The notes under the pieces were generated by a model. It was not told the DNA's origin. It did no database searches and saw only the letters and a list, made by a program, of their open reading frames with translations. Source: Glandiceps talaboti (taxonomy: Eukaryota; Hemichordata; Enteropneusta; Spengelidae). From it: 64,000 nt of DNA. Positions 11,037 to 21,790 of the stretch are shown piece after piece. The stretch lies in assembly GCF_964340395.1 (NCBI RefSeq), contig NC_135565.1, positions 20,208,709-20,272,708 on the forward strand, written 5' to 3'. Position 1 is the first letter of the stretch; each line of letters begins with the position of its first letter. Both the position numbers and the translations under genes were made by a program.

Positions 11037-11248
11037 CAAGATCAGTGAGACTGATCACAAGGTTTTATGTTGCAATATACACAACAAAGATAACTTACAT
11101 ATCGTCCGCTCTGTATTTTGCCCATGCATGATTTTGTTGCTGTTAGCATTAGGAAATAATGAGTAGACACTGTGTATGTGATTTTTGTGTGTTATCTTTA
11201 TTGTGTCCAACTCAACATGAAACCTTGTGATCAGTCTCACTGATCTTG
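11037..11248. mobile_element. MITE-like inverted-repeat element (212 bp)
   Basis: The ends CAAGATCAGTGAGACTGATC and GATCAGTCTCACTGATCTTG are exact reverse complements. The match continues for about 30 bp, and more weakly past 60 bp, into the element. It is flanked on both sides by GTAT (11033-11036 and 11249-11252), a possible 4-bp target-site duplication. No coding capacity. The superfamily is not assigned. Confidence 0.75.
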
Positions 11249-11577
11249 GTATATCGTTTCATTAACATATATAAGCTATGATGAAATTTTCTGTAATATG
11301 CCTCTACAATATCGATTTATGTGATGTAATGCTGTCAATGTATAGCTAAACACTGATTTTCTTTTGTGTTTACGTATTTATTATTACCAATAGATGTGTT
11401 GTACATAATTACTGTTGTATAATTTGTGTTAATTATTTGCATTTTTGTTTTGTTAGGCTTTGTATCTTCTGGCAAAAAATTAAAAATAAAACATTTGGAA
11501 ATAAACAACATTCCATGTTACGTCATTAAAATATATATCAGAAAGAATGGCTAGTCACACAAATTTGAATGCATTGT

Positions 11578-11874
11578 CATGTCAGCCCCAAATTCATCCA
11601 CGTAGTACACCATTGTGACGACACGTCAGCCCCAATTTATCAACGTAATACACCATTGTGAGGACACGTCAGCCCCAAATTCATCAACGCAGTACACCAT
11701 TGTGAGGACACGTCAGGCCCAAATTCATCCACGTAGTACACCATTGTGACGACACGTCAGCCCCAATTTATCAACGTAATACACCATTGTGAGGACACGT
11801 CAGCCCCAAATTCATCAACGTAGTACACCATTGTGAGGACACGTCAGCCCCAAATTCATCCACGTAGTACAAAT
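11578..11874. repeat. 44-bp minisatellite with three-unit higher-order pattern
   Basis: Seven units of roughly 44 bp, each containing CGTCAGCCCCAAATTCATC or a close variant followed by GTACACCATTGTG. Three subtypes follow one another as A-B-C-A-B-C-A: ATTCATCCACGTAG with GACGACA, ATTTATCAACGTAAT, and ATTCATCAACG with GAGGACA. The superperiod is therefore about 132 bp. Confidence 0.88.
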
Positions 11875-12536
11875 GTAGTTGTAGTTGTCATTTTACTAAT
11901 TGGTTATCAAATGTTCATGTCTTTGTCACGTGACATGACTGTGATTCCTGATATCAATTGTCAGTGAGTACGCTTTAGATCATCTGCGCATTAGTGCAGG
12001 TGTGATAGTGTCCGAAATCTCTGTATACGTAAGACCGTCAATGGTTTCAGCGATACATGTGGTTAAGTCACATTAAATTGAACAAATGAATAATCAACAT
12101 ATATACATGTAAAATCTCAATTTGAATACTTAATAAAAGGGCGGACGGAACTGAAGAGCGCCATCAACGGCTGATCTTTCGGTCTATTGATAGGCAATAG
12201 GTGACAGAACGTGACAACTTTTTGTCGACCTGTTGACGTGTATATAAAAGAGACTTTGACTTGTCCTGTCTATAAATATTTACAATTTAAAGAAAGTCTG
12301 CCTTTGTGAATATCCGTAACCCCTGTAAATATGACAAGGGTGACACAGGCATCACAAAGTTGTTTTCGTATACTTTCGTAATGTCAAATTAATTGAGATC
12401 TTGTTCGGAGTAAACACCTTGATATTAAGTGAATTATTAGTTCTATGGTGCTATTTTTGTATGATTTCGGTAGCTTGGACAGTTCCTGAATAGGAACAGC
12501 ATTGTCAGATGAAAGTAGAACATCATGTACAGTGTA
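11875..12536. other. Intergenic sequence downstream of deiodinase-like gene A
   Basis: AT-rich; no gene recognised. It would hold the poly(A) site of the minus-strand gene A, but no clear AATAAA is visible on that strand directly after the SECIS element. Confidence 0.4.
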
Positions 12537-12602
12537 CTAGTCAGGAAACGTTTGGATCAGACATATTACTTTTGTTTGCAAACATGTCGTCATGACGACT
12601 AG
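12537..12602 (-). promoter_or_regulatory. SECIS element of deiodinase-like gene A
   Basis: On the minus strand the core runs ATGAC, GACATGTT, a 13-nt apical loop containing unpaired A's (TGCAAACAAAAGT), AATATGTC, TGAT. UGAC/UGAU form the non-Watson-Crick SECIS quartet. GACATGTT pairs with AATATGTC through one G-U, and CTAGT/ACTAG close the lower helix. It lies about 765 nt 3' of the gene A stop. It matches the SECIS of genes B and C in architecture and much of its sequence. SECIS hairpins recruit SBP2/EFSec so that in-frame UGA is read as selenocysteine. Confidence 0.85.
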
Positions 12603-13015
12603 TCTTCACTCTACACCCAGGGTCCACTGCCACACAGTCAATCAAAGAGGAATTATTTGTCAAGTGTTTCTAGAAAATATGTTTAACTGAAAATATACAT
12701 TGATTAATTTCATTCAGGCCAAGAACAAATTGTGTAGCTCCGATTATACGACCTGGTCTATTTTTCCCTGCCAAATCTAAATTTGTTAGTGTGGTTGACA
12801 AAATATCTCTAAAAGATATGAAAATCAACATTAGCAAATTTAATAATCATAATAAAACAAGGTTGATGTGATCGCAATTTTGTCGATCACAATTTCATAA
12901 ATGTTATCAAAATATACATATCCTACAAATCTTTGAAAAGTATGCAATCGGAACCACACCATGAGTTTTTTGCTTGCCTTATCGATAAATCTACAACTAA
13001 TAGGCCTATACAAAT

Positions 13016-13333
13016 GTTTGGTTCCGGTAACCCGACCCCACCTAGTTTTTCACTGCCGACCCTAAAGTTTGTTTACGTACTCCAGAAAAAATAATGAAAT
13101 CGCGAAAGTCACGCAAGAAATGGTGTATGCGGAAACTGACATCAACTTTAAAAGACTGTTTTTTCCAATCTCAGTGTAATCTGATGAGAAGAAACCAATT
13201 ACAGAGACCATTTGGAAAACATAACTATCTGAACTATACACTCATAGATGAAGGAAATACATATAATATAAAAGTAAAATAAAAAATCTATCTACCCCAC
13301 CCACTCTAAATTTGAGAGTAATCGGAACCAAAC
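13016..13333. mobile_element. Candidate small TIR element between gene A stop codon and its SECIS
   Basis: Ends GTTTGGTTCCGGTAAC and (reverse complement of the right end) GTTTGGTTCCGATTAC are inverted repeats of 16 bp with two mismatches. AAT flanks both sides (13013-13015, 13334-13336). A 62-codon frame inside resembles no known protein. A third TIR-like sequence, CAATCGGAACCACAC, lies just outside at about 12943-12957. Confidence 0.5.
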
Positions 13334-13366
13334 AATTTTTTAGGCATTACCCTACTTAAAGTAAAT

Positions 13367-16123
13367 CTATTTTTTAACAAAATAATCTTCTAGCCATCTC
13401 CTCAATATATCTGTCATCAATATTTCAGGGTTTTTAGCCTGAAATCATGTATTTCCTATGAATGCCATTTTGTCATTTTTGATGACGAAAGCCCTATTCG
13501 GTTGACTTGCATACGTCTGTGCAAACATATTCTCCATTGTATCCACTACCATACGAACTTTGACCTCGTTTTGTACATTGGATGTAAAAGTCTGGTATTG
13601 AGAGTCAGCTTCAATCAATCGTCTGAAAGTAATTGTTTTGAGAAATATGTACGAAGTGTTATGTTACATCTACATGTATGTGAAAGGGGCTTGACGTCCA
13701 AAGAGCACGCAATGTCGACGTCTAAAGCGCATGTGCAGCACTGAATATCAAATTAGGGAATCTGGTGACAAAATAGCGACATTGAAGATGGTAACCCCTT
13801 TGACCTAGAAGGAAATTGTGTATATATTTGGGTCAGAAAAATAGAAAGGCAAAACATTACCCTCAAATATTCTTTTCAAATATGTTTAGATTTGAAAGTC
13901 ATTTTCTCCTTCAATGTGGCAGATGGGATAATATCAAAATAAATATACACACAAGATTAACTATTTCTTCCTACCTTGCTGCTGCTATTCTTTCATCCAC
14001 ATTTACATGTTGATAGTGAGAACTATAGTGCGCCCCCAGTGGCCAACCATCTTTAGGATGAGCCTCCAGAATATAGATGTATAAGAAATCGACGTTGACT
14101 TTGTAATCTTGGTGTAGTTTGTAGAGAGAGCCACTATGAATAATGGCCTAAATTATTGGTAAAGAAAAGAGAAGCGTTTATTGACCTAATAACTGTTTCT
14201 GTGTGGAATTTGACTGATGCCTGTATTTACAAACTTACCAAAGAGAATATTAGTGATAATAGCAATGTATACTTCTAATTAAATTCGGAAATTCAAATAC
14301 AGTTGCAACTACTGCAGTGCCCTACTGCACATGCCCTAGTGTTAAAGCAGAGGAACCTCAAAGTACCTGGAGAAAATCTGCGTTGTTCGGTTGGGTCATA
14401 GACCCTCCACCCACGTGGAGGGTCTATGGTTGGGTCTCAGACCACTAAAAAGAGTTAGTGGTCTGAGGTTGTGTCAAACTGAGCATCATCCTTCTGACAT
14501 ACAGATTGAAAAACCTTCATCAAATCCACCCAACTCCGCGTGGGTTCGACTACAATGGTAAGAGGCACACCGTGCACGTGACGAACTATCACGTCGACCA
14601 CAAACAACCAATGAATGGTAAATGTGCTTTGTGGCTTGACTTACAAGATGAAGGTGATGAAATGCCAGTGTTTGGTTAGAAAGCTTCACTTCAACATCTC
14701 TAACATTTGCATTGTACTTGACCATGCACTGTGTAGAATACTCAACGTAATTTAAAGTTTGAACTGATTAAAATTACAACAACCCGGGTATTTTGAATTT
14801 GGTGCTCACTGTTTATAGTACATGTATCTAGTCTGGTTGCTACTACCCATTGTGTCACCCTAATTGAACACAGTGTACGTGTACTTATCCCAGTTTTTGA
14901 AGAGGTTACTTGTTTGAATGAGGCTCTTATCAAACATGTTCTGAATACGATTTTGCAAACAGCAGTACACTAATCATGGTGTCTAGTATGTGCTAAACAT
15001 ATCAAATCATGAATTAAATCACATGTAATAAATGCCAGTCTCTGTTTCTTACCCTCAACGGTGGTCAGGATAGTGACCCGGATATAATCACGAGAGGGCG
15101 ATCTTTATCCAGATGCAGTCGAGATAAAGGTATCGCCTCTTTAGTTTCCATAGAAACTAAGTTCACATCTGGTCTTGCATCACCAACTTTTAGATCACCA
15201 ATCCAGTCTTTTGCACCATGAGATGACCTAAAGGCTATCATGTCAATGACCTCAAGGAAAGAAAACATTAACAATGTTAACGTTATTTACCTTGATTTCC
15301 TTCTTTCTAAATAACGACAACCGACGATGGTATACTTTGATAACTTGATATAACAAACAACAATGATACTGACATTCATGCTGCTGGGGCACTAATTGAA
15401 TTTATACCGGCATTTTGGGGGTATAAAAACTGCTTTGAATATAGAAAAGAGATTAAAAGAAAAAAAGATAGTGAAGTATATCTAACCAACACTTGCTACT
15501 GTCAGAAATCAAACCAGAATAATACATTATTAAATGATTCGATGACATAATGTATTATACCTATACCAAAATGTCGAGGAAATACACGAGGAGTGTGCTG
15601 ACAATGCCAAAATACGATTTCTTTGCTATTGAAGGCATACTTGACATTGATATAGTTCCTATACAGTATCAGATTTACACCTCCACTGTATTTCAGTTAT
15701 AGACCACGTTTGCATCCAGACTCACATTAATAGAGTATAGTTTAATGTATGTATATTCACTGAATTCAAGTCAAATAGCTTAATAAAGCCACCAGCTGGC
15801 GTGCCAATTTAAATCAGTTCTGGAACATAATTTGTAAAGTAATTACAAGCAAAGTATCCATTGCAAAGAACATAGAAGTTTGAATGATAGTTTAATTTAA
15901 TTGATACTAGTATACCATATAGATCATTAATGACAATGTCCATCGTTAATACTACCTCGTTAATAAACCCTTAGTCATTTCCTTGGGCACAAATTTAACC
16001 CCCCCCCCGCCCTCACACGCACACACGTGTACACACATACATAAACAAAACAAACAAACAGACAAACAAACACAGACAGACAGACAGACAGACAGACAAT
16101 CAAACAAACAAACAAGCAAACAG

Positions 16124-16159
<36 letters not shown>

Positions 16160-16638
16160 ATAACAAATTAAATAGTATTTCACCCACTACATCAGAACAT
16201 CACTAGTAATATAACAATATTCGGGTCTAAGTTATTACGCTATTAAGCCTTATCCAACACAGCATGTATTTTGATTGCAAAGGTGCCAAACAATAGTTGT
16301 GGTCTTGGCATATTGAAATGATGATTCTCGGTAAAATTACTTACATCATACCAAAAGGCTTTGATGATATTTACCTCTTTGTCGTTGCTATAGTGACGTG
16401 TTATAAGCGTCGACAGCGAGGCGGACAGCTCATCAGGTTCAACACCGTTTTCTTTTAAGACAGTTGCTTCTACTTCGTACAAAACTTCAACAAAAGCAAC
16501 CGCCAATCGTGATGGATCAGTTTTGTACGGATGGAGTTTTTGATCATACACTCTCATCGTTTCCTCAGCAAACATCAACTCTTTGTACCGTCTGAGAATC
16601 TTGATCACCAATGCCCTGTCCGTGATGAAGGACGCCAT
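13367..16638 (-). CDS. DIO-like: Iodothyronine-deiodinase-like selenoprotein, copy A (two in-frame TGA)
   Basis: Thioredoxin-fold selenoprotein of the deiodinase family, which removes iodine from iodothyronines. Minus-strand exons: 16375-16638, 15053-15250, 13975-14147, 13367-13622; all junctions GT-AG with phases 0, 0 and 2. The product is 296 residues if both TGAs are read. Residues 1-88 are a helical-looking N-terminal region without a membrane segment. Residue 150 is the catalytic Sec (TGA at 15065-15067) in ISGSLSUPPLR, matching the family GSCTUPPF. Exon 3 has the family dimerisation/substrate motif DFLYIYILEAHPKDGW and ends DERIAAAR. Exon 4 has VVDTMEN and the C-terminal WLE. A second TGA (13445-13447, residue 271) lies 25 codons before the TAG stop. 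TAG precedes the ATG directly and resembles a splice acceptor, so a noncoding 5' exon is likely. SECIS at 12537-12602. Confidence 0.85.
13445..13447 (-). other. Second in-frame TGA of copy A (codon 271)
   Basis: Minus-strand reading GGA AAT ACA TGA TTT CAG lies in frame between the conserved MAFIG and PEILMTD blocks; the frame stays open to TAG at 13367. It is either a second selenocysteine, a stop that removes about 25 C-terminal residues, or an early decay mutation. Copies B and C have sense codons here, and copy A is one codon shorter in this loop. Confidence 0.8.
14397..14428. repeat. Foldback CATAGACCCTCCAC
   Basis: Perfect 14-bp arms, CATAGACCCTCCAC and GTGGAGGGTCTATG, with a 4-nt loop. 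Dispersed family also seen at 2203, 10748 and 31320. Confidence 0.8.
14436..14467. repeat. Foldback CTCAGACCACTA
   Basis: Perfect 12-bp arms, CTCAGACCACTA and TAGTGGTCTGAG, with an 8-nt loop, only 7 bp from the previous foldback. A second family member lies at 35424-35462. Both sit in an intron of copy A. Confidence 0.8.
15065..15067 (-). other. Catalytic selenocysteine codon (TGA) of copy A
   Basis: Minus strand TCC TGA CCA CCG TTG AGG followed by donor GTAAG. The position equals the Sec of vertebrate deiodinases (U-P-P). The same codon and flanking residues occur at 19491-19493 and 24789-24791. Confidence 0.9.
16013..16160. repeat. Microsatellite (ACAA/ACAG)n and (CA)n
   Basis: Compound tetranucleotide and dinucleotide array inside intron 1 of copy A, preceded by a C run (16000-16008). 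Confidence 0.95.
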
Positions 16639-17988
16639 CTAGAGTCATAAAGTATACATATATTTATATGCTGACCTACTTTGTAAACCGCCTTATCTTT
16701 GATCATGTGACACATATTGATTGAGAAGTAGGTCACATCATTATTTGCAGTATTCGATTGAATATACAAAGTTCAACATCTACTACATTTGCAGAAAACA
16801 GCATGAAATTAATAATGCATCTGGGTTAATCTCCTCTTCAGCGCTGTACATAAGTCTACACATAGTCTTAATTGTTGTTTACTGTCTACAGGCTAAATTT
16901 AACGTTTTGATTTGAATATATTTCCTGATTTCCCCTACCTTTATGGAAAGAATGATCTTCTATAGTAGACAGCGTATAAAAATACATTTGTACATCGAGA
17001 CATAAGGGAAGACCTTATACCTCCATGATCACACTTACTTCATAAATTCATTCGCTGACTCTGTGCATGTATGATAGTCAACAAGGAAGGGGCAGGTCAG
17101 AGTTCATTTCGGCCATTTTATTAATGTTCTTTGTTTCACTGCCAACCATAGGGTGATATTCCGGAATATTTGGCAGTTAATTTGAAGATAGGCACAAACT
17201 AAGTGGTGATAGTGGTTCCACTATTGGGTGACAGTGATTCCACTATTGGGTGTGGGTGACAGTAGTTCCACTATTGGGTGACAGTGATTCCACTATTGGG
17301 TGACTATGGTTCCACTAGTTGGTGACAGTGATTCCACTATTGGGTGACTATGGTTCCACTATTGGGTGACAGTGATTCCACTATTGGGTGACTATGGTTC
17401 CACTATTGGGTGACAGTGGTTCCACTATTGGGCGTAGGTGACAGTAGTTCCACTATTGGGTGACAGTGATTCCACTATTGGGTGACTATGGTTCCACTTT
17501 GCATGCAAGATAGTATAAACACTGGAACTTTCCAAAATGTACACTTGCAGTTATTAGATCCTTCACCCTGCCGTGAGGATACAATTAAACTAACATCCAT
17601 CAATAGCTTATAACATGATGCAAATCTTAGTAGGTCGAAACATCGATTGCCGCTATTAAACTATATGGTGGAATGGTCTATTTTACAAATTGTACGTCAT
17701 GGGCGTAAGTATCGTGTAAGTAAATTTATCAATCAAGTGGATAACTAACAAAATAAATAATAAAATATAAAAATGAATCACAGGTCGTTAGCTTTTCATC
17801 CATCTAAGTTTATTTCAACAGAAAAATGTCTTATGATTCACAAGGAGATTTATCAGATATATTGTTTTATTATTTTCCGAGATAGCTGCCTTGTGAATGT
17901 AAACTAAATGTCATAATCTGAAGAAAATTCTATTTAACAAATTTAAGTAGATTGGACTTTGTTAGAGTGTAAATTAACCAGTAGTGAC
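16639..17988. other. Intergenic between deiodinase-like copies A and B
   Basis: Upstream region of copy A. No homologue of the 5' noncoding exon found for copies B and C is recognisable here. It contains a perfect DR1 nuclear-receptor site (AGGTCAGAGTTCA, 17094-17106) and the 22-bp minisatellite at 17203-17500. AATAAA on the minus strand (plus TTTATT 17866-17871) follows the copy B SECIS and is a candidate poly(A) signal. Confidence 0.5.
17203..17500. repeat. 22-bp minisatellite
   Basis: About 13 units of GGGTGACAGTGATTCCACTA plus TT. GACAGTGATTCC and GACTATGGTTCC forms alternate, giving a partial 44-bp superperiod. Two units carry an insertion (GGGTGTGGGTGACAG, GGGCGTAGGTGACAG). Confidence 0.9.
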
Positions 17989-18050
17989 CTAGTCGAGTGT
18001 TTTATCAGACATATTATGTCAGTTTATAAATACGTCGTCATGGCAACTAG
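17989..18050 (-). promoter_or_regulatory. SECIS element of deiodinase-like gene B
   Basis: Minus-strand core: ATGAC, GACGTATT, 13-nt loop TATAAACTGACAT, AATATGTC, TGAT, with UGAC/UGAU quartet and CTAGT/ACTAG closing helix. GACGTATT pairs with AATATGTC using one G-U. It lies 393 nt 3' of the stop at 18443. It is nearly identical to the gene C element. Confidence 0.88.
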
Positions 18051-18337
18051 GACTCACATTTCCGTCAACTTATAATCTAGCAGTACTTTTTAATAAAGAG
18101 ATTATTTTTGCCAGGTTTGGACTTGCACTATTCTTTAAACTCAAGAAATATTTTTATAAACAGTTGCACACTTTGTATGTTTATTGATGCAGTCATTTTA
18201 TAAAAATCATTTCATTTAGCAATATACACTGAAATGTTATCTCCACCCATCGGTTTATGGTAACTTGTAGACTTGTGTTCTAATAGACTGACTTATGGTG
18301 TTTGTTATATATATCGATTTGCAAAAATAAAGACTGA

Positions 18338-18373
18338 AAATCTCGCGTGATTGCGAAATCTCACGTGATTGCA
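18338..18373. repeat. Two-copy 18-bp repeat with CACGTG in copy B 3' UTR
   Basis: AAATCTCGCGTGATTGCG is followed directly by AAATCTCACGTGATTGCA, two direct copies with two mismatches, between the copy B stop codon and its SECIS. Confidence 0.7.
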
Positions 18374-18442
18374 TAACATCGTTTTATGTGATTAATTAAT
18401 TAGTATTTCAAAGTTCTGATCACTCTGTCTTTATCATTTATT

Positions 18443-20126
18443 CTATTTTCCCGCAAAACGGGTTTCTAACCATTCCCGCAAAGCATCCGTCATCAGTATT
18501 TCGGGATTCACACATTGAATACTAATGATGTTACCAATAAATGCCATTTTATCATCTTCAATGATGAAGGCTCTATCTGGTTGTCCAGCGTACGTCTGTG
18601 CAAACACATTCTCCATCGTATCCACGACCATACGAACTTTGACCTCGTCTTCTACATTGGATGTAAAAGTCTGGTACTGAGAGTCAGCTTCAATCAATCG
18701 TCTGAAAGAGACAAGTATAAGGTTGTTGTAGAATTAATAATGATAAAAACTGATTGCATTCATGTAGAGTTCTTACAAACACCATCAAACCACTTTTATA
18801 CTAGAATTCTTGACTGATCATGAGTGAAATTTTATATTTATATTTTATATTAATGCAAACCCGGTTGCCTGACAACATCAGTCTCGATAACCCTGACGCC
18901 ACTGCAATGATGAAACGTCTAAATTCCGGAAGTCAGAGGCCCGTTGGAGTCTGGGTAATCGAGACTAGAACAATATTACTATTTCATCATGCACAATCAA
19001 ATATTTTATTTGTACATAACGCACCACAGTCAATGAATCAAATCATATCAAAATAAAGTCAGTTTACAAACCTGGCAGCTGCTATTCTCTCATCCATATT
19101 TCTGTGTTGGTCGTGAGTACTATAGTGCGCCCCCAACGCCCAACCATCTCTAGGATGAGCCTCCAAAACGTAGATGTACAAGAAATCGACTCTGTCTTTA
19201 TATTCCTGATGCAGCTTATGCAGAGAGCCACTGTGAACAATGGCCTGAAGTCAAGAAGAAAATTAGTTAGGTAAAGAATTGGTAGAATTAACTTGTACAT
19301 CATGATGTGGCATTCTTATATTAAGTAAACCTCATTCAAGTTCGTACACGTGACTGCTTGATCTAATGCAGAATTAGGGGTATATCAGCATTCATATATG
19401 TAAATTACACAAATTAGAGTTCTCTGTTTGAGGATTTTAAGTTGTTTAGCTTCACTGTCAGTGATGCTCTCGTCTTACCCTCAACGGTGGTCAGGATAGC
19501 GACCCGGATATAATCACCAGAGGGCGCTCTTTATGTACGTGCAGACGAGACAGCAAAATGTCCTCCTTTGTTTCCATGGCGACTAAGTTGACATCAGGTC
19601 TTGTATCACCAATTTTCAAGTCACCAATCCAGCATTTTGAACCATGAGATGACATGTACTTTAGTAATCCAAGCACCTGAATAGAGAGAATGAAAATTAC
19701 ACAATTCAAGTTCAAGGTGTTTTCATGTTAAAGCCACACAATGCTTGAATCAGTAAAATACTTTGGTTTATATATTAGCTGAAACATCTGAAAATAAAAT
19801 AGGTGACTCAAAATAGTCACTTGTCTTCTTTGTATCTATATAACGTGTCTGTAATTAATTACCTCTTTATCGTTGCTATAGTAACGTCGTACAAGTGACG
19901 GCAATCTCTCGGTTAATAGGTTTGGGTCAATACCATTTTCCTTCAAAACTTGCTTTGATAAATCTTCCCAAACTCCTTCCAAACTGCCAAGCAACTTTGA
20001 CGGGTCAGTTTTGAAAGGATGTAATCTTTCATTATATACCCGGACTGTTTCTTCGTCGAACATCAACTCTTCATACCTTTTGAGTATTTTAATAACGAGT
20101 TCTCTGTCTTCCAAAAATGACGCCAT
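18443..20126 (-). CDS. DIO-like: Iodothyronine-deiodinase-like selenoprotein, copy B
   Basis: Cleanest of the three paralogues. Exons (minus): 19863-20126, 19479-19676, 19072-19244, 18443-18701, with lengths 264, 198, 173 and 259 bp. The first three exon lengths match copies A and C, and exon 4 matches copy C. The product is 297 residues. Sec is residue 150 (TGA 19491-19493) in ISGSLSUPPLR; LKIGDTRPDVNLV precedes it as the thioredoxin-fold entry. Exon 3 carries DFLYIYVLEAHPRDGW, then DERIAAAR. Exon 4 carries VVDTMENVFAQTYAGQPDR and ends WLETRFAGK. There is no N-terminal hydrophobic anchor, unlike vertebrate DIO1-3, so a soluble protein is inferred. TAG immediately before ATG also fits a splice acceptor joined to the noncoding exon at 21693. 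It is the only copy with a single in-frame TGA. Substrate is unknown; deiodinase activity is inferred from the family. Confidence 0.9.
19491..19493 (-). other. Catalytic selenocysteine codon (TGA) of copy B
   Basis: In-frame TGA in TCG CTA TCC TGA CCA CCG, conserved in position with copies A and C. The reading frame continues through the splice donor and two further coding exons. Confidence 0.92.
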
Positions 20127-20739
20127 CTACGGGCCAACGAGACGAGGAATTGATGAAGCTGCCAATGGTATCTAGACTTTTTAGTGATAAATACTTAGAT
20201 TATGGAGGAACCTTCAAAAACAGCTTTGCAAAGGGGTACCTGAAAAAATATTTTAAAAAGTTGCAATTTCTCACCCCCCCCCCTCCCTGTCATAAATAAT
20301 GAACAGTCTATAATCGCCGATCAAAGTTCCAAACTAGACGTTCAAGTAGGAACAAACCCAACCAGATTTAAACTGAATACCAAGCTTCCGTAAGGGCAAA
20401 GTTTTGAGACTGCCGTTCCTACAGACAATTGTTGGAATACAACAGAACATACGCAATAAGTTATTTTTTCTCATTGATTGCTATTTGTTCATTGCTGTTA
20501 GTGATCTCCTGGCCAACAACAACAACATGTAATGTGAAGCGCTATAGAACGTTGTAGCATAGCACTCACCGTAGAAAGAGTTTTAAAGGCCAAAAAAAAA
20601 TGTTTCTGGTCAGCGTCCATCACATAAGTACCACCCACCCCCTTCCCGTGTCAATTTTTTTCATGTTTGTCCAGCCAATTCAGCACGGTCTGCAGATGAA
20701 AGGGAAAACACAAAAGAAACTCTCCCTACATTAATTGCC

Positions 20740-21130
20740 ACCAGTGAAGACAACTGCAAAACTAACCATGAACTAGCCCATGACATCTGCCCCACATACA
20801 CACTTGCTGTAAAGTACTAAATAAAAACAGTAACTGCATTGATAAGTAGATTGATTAACATTTGTTGAGAATGTAAAAAGAAATAATCGCATCGTCGCAC
20901 CACTTTAGACAACATTTCCTGACGAGAAACTATTTTTCCTTTTTAGTGGCCTACAAAAATATGCCAATAACTTATGAAAACTAAAAGCTACATCAATTTC
21001 AATTCAATTCAATTCAATTCAATTCAATATTTTCATGACAAGTGCGCTTTTGTATCACAAATGTATGTATCAAATTATATTGAATTTGAAGCGTGCATTC
21101 CATTCTTGAGATATAGCCTAATTACCGAAA
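20740..21130. repeat. Interspersed repeat, copy 1
   Basis: Contains AGTGAAGACAACTGCAAAAC and CTTGCTGTAAAGTACTAAAT, then TTTAGACAACATTTCCTGAC. The first parts recur in the same order at 44045-44275 in a CACHD1 intron; the later part recurs at 21262-21470. It includes a (TCAAT)n run near 20996-21026. No coding capacity seen; element class not recognised. Confidence 0.7.
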
Positions 21131-21261
21131 ACCATTAATTATGTAAATTGCTCGTTAATATATTCATGGAATGTTTACCGAAACCTAACCAGTTCTTGTC
21201 ACTACCCTACAGAACACATGCAATAAATTTCGTTTGAATTGAGGCAGTCGTGTATTACAAA

Positions 21262-21470
21262 ATGGTGATAAAGTCGCCCAAATTTAGACAACATTTCCTG
21301 ACCAGAAACTATTTTTTTCTTTTTTATGGCCTACCGAAAATATGCCAATAACTTATTAAAACTAAAAGCTACAGGACAGGTGCAATTTTGGTATCACAAA
21401 TGTATGTACCAGGTTATAATGAATTTGAAGCGTGTATTCTTGAGATATAGCCTAATTATATAGGTGAACG
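21262..21470. repeat. Interspersed repeat, partial copy 2
   Basis: Direct repeat of 20893-21130. The shared order is AGACAACATTTCCTGAC, ATATGCCAATAACTTAT, GTATCACAAATGTATGTA, GAATTTGAAGCGTG, TTGAGATATAGCCTAATTA. Confidence 0.75.
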
Positions 21471-21692
21471 ATTCATCGTTGATTCCACCATGGAAGTATA
21501 ACCCATTTTTCCACTTATGTAATCTGCTCCAACGGACGTACGTGGTAGAGTGACGGTTATATAAACTGCAGCTGTCTAATGACTGAATATATGGGTCACT
21601 GCGATGAACTCACAGCCAAACCACTTACGTGTAATCTAGTGCTATAGGATAAAACAACGACGTCTAGAAATAATGATACAACATGTACTCAC

Positions 21693-21790
21693 TATTGATA
21701 AAAATAAATCAACAATACCGCATCGACGATGCCGCTTTTACCTGGATTTGTCCACAGAACGACTTGTCTGCATCTAATGTAAACGTGCAG
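21693..21790 (-). other. Candidate 5' noncoding exon of deiodinase-like gene B
   Basis: The minus strand ends in donor AATA|GTGAGTAC at 21693/21692. The block containing GATGCAGACAAGTCGTTCTG is shared with 27163-27245, the equivalent position upstream of gene C. The 5' limit is unknown. A GTGACGTA motif and a TATA-like stretch about 260 bp further upstream (near 21955-21975) could be promoter elements. Confidence 0.6.

Noticed and set aside
13502-13744. Plus-strand frames opposite deiodinase exon 4 (also 18515-18817 and 23700-23921)
   Set aside because: Antisense shadows of conserved coding exons; their similarity to each other simply mirrors the minus-strand paralogy.
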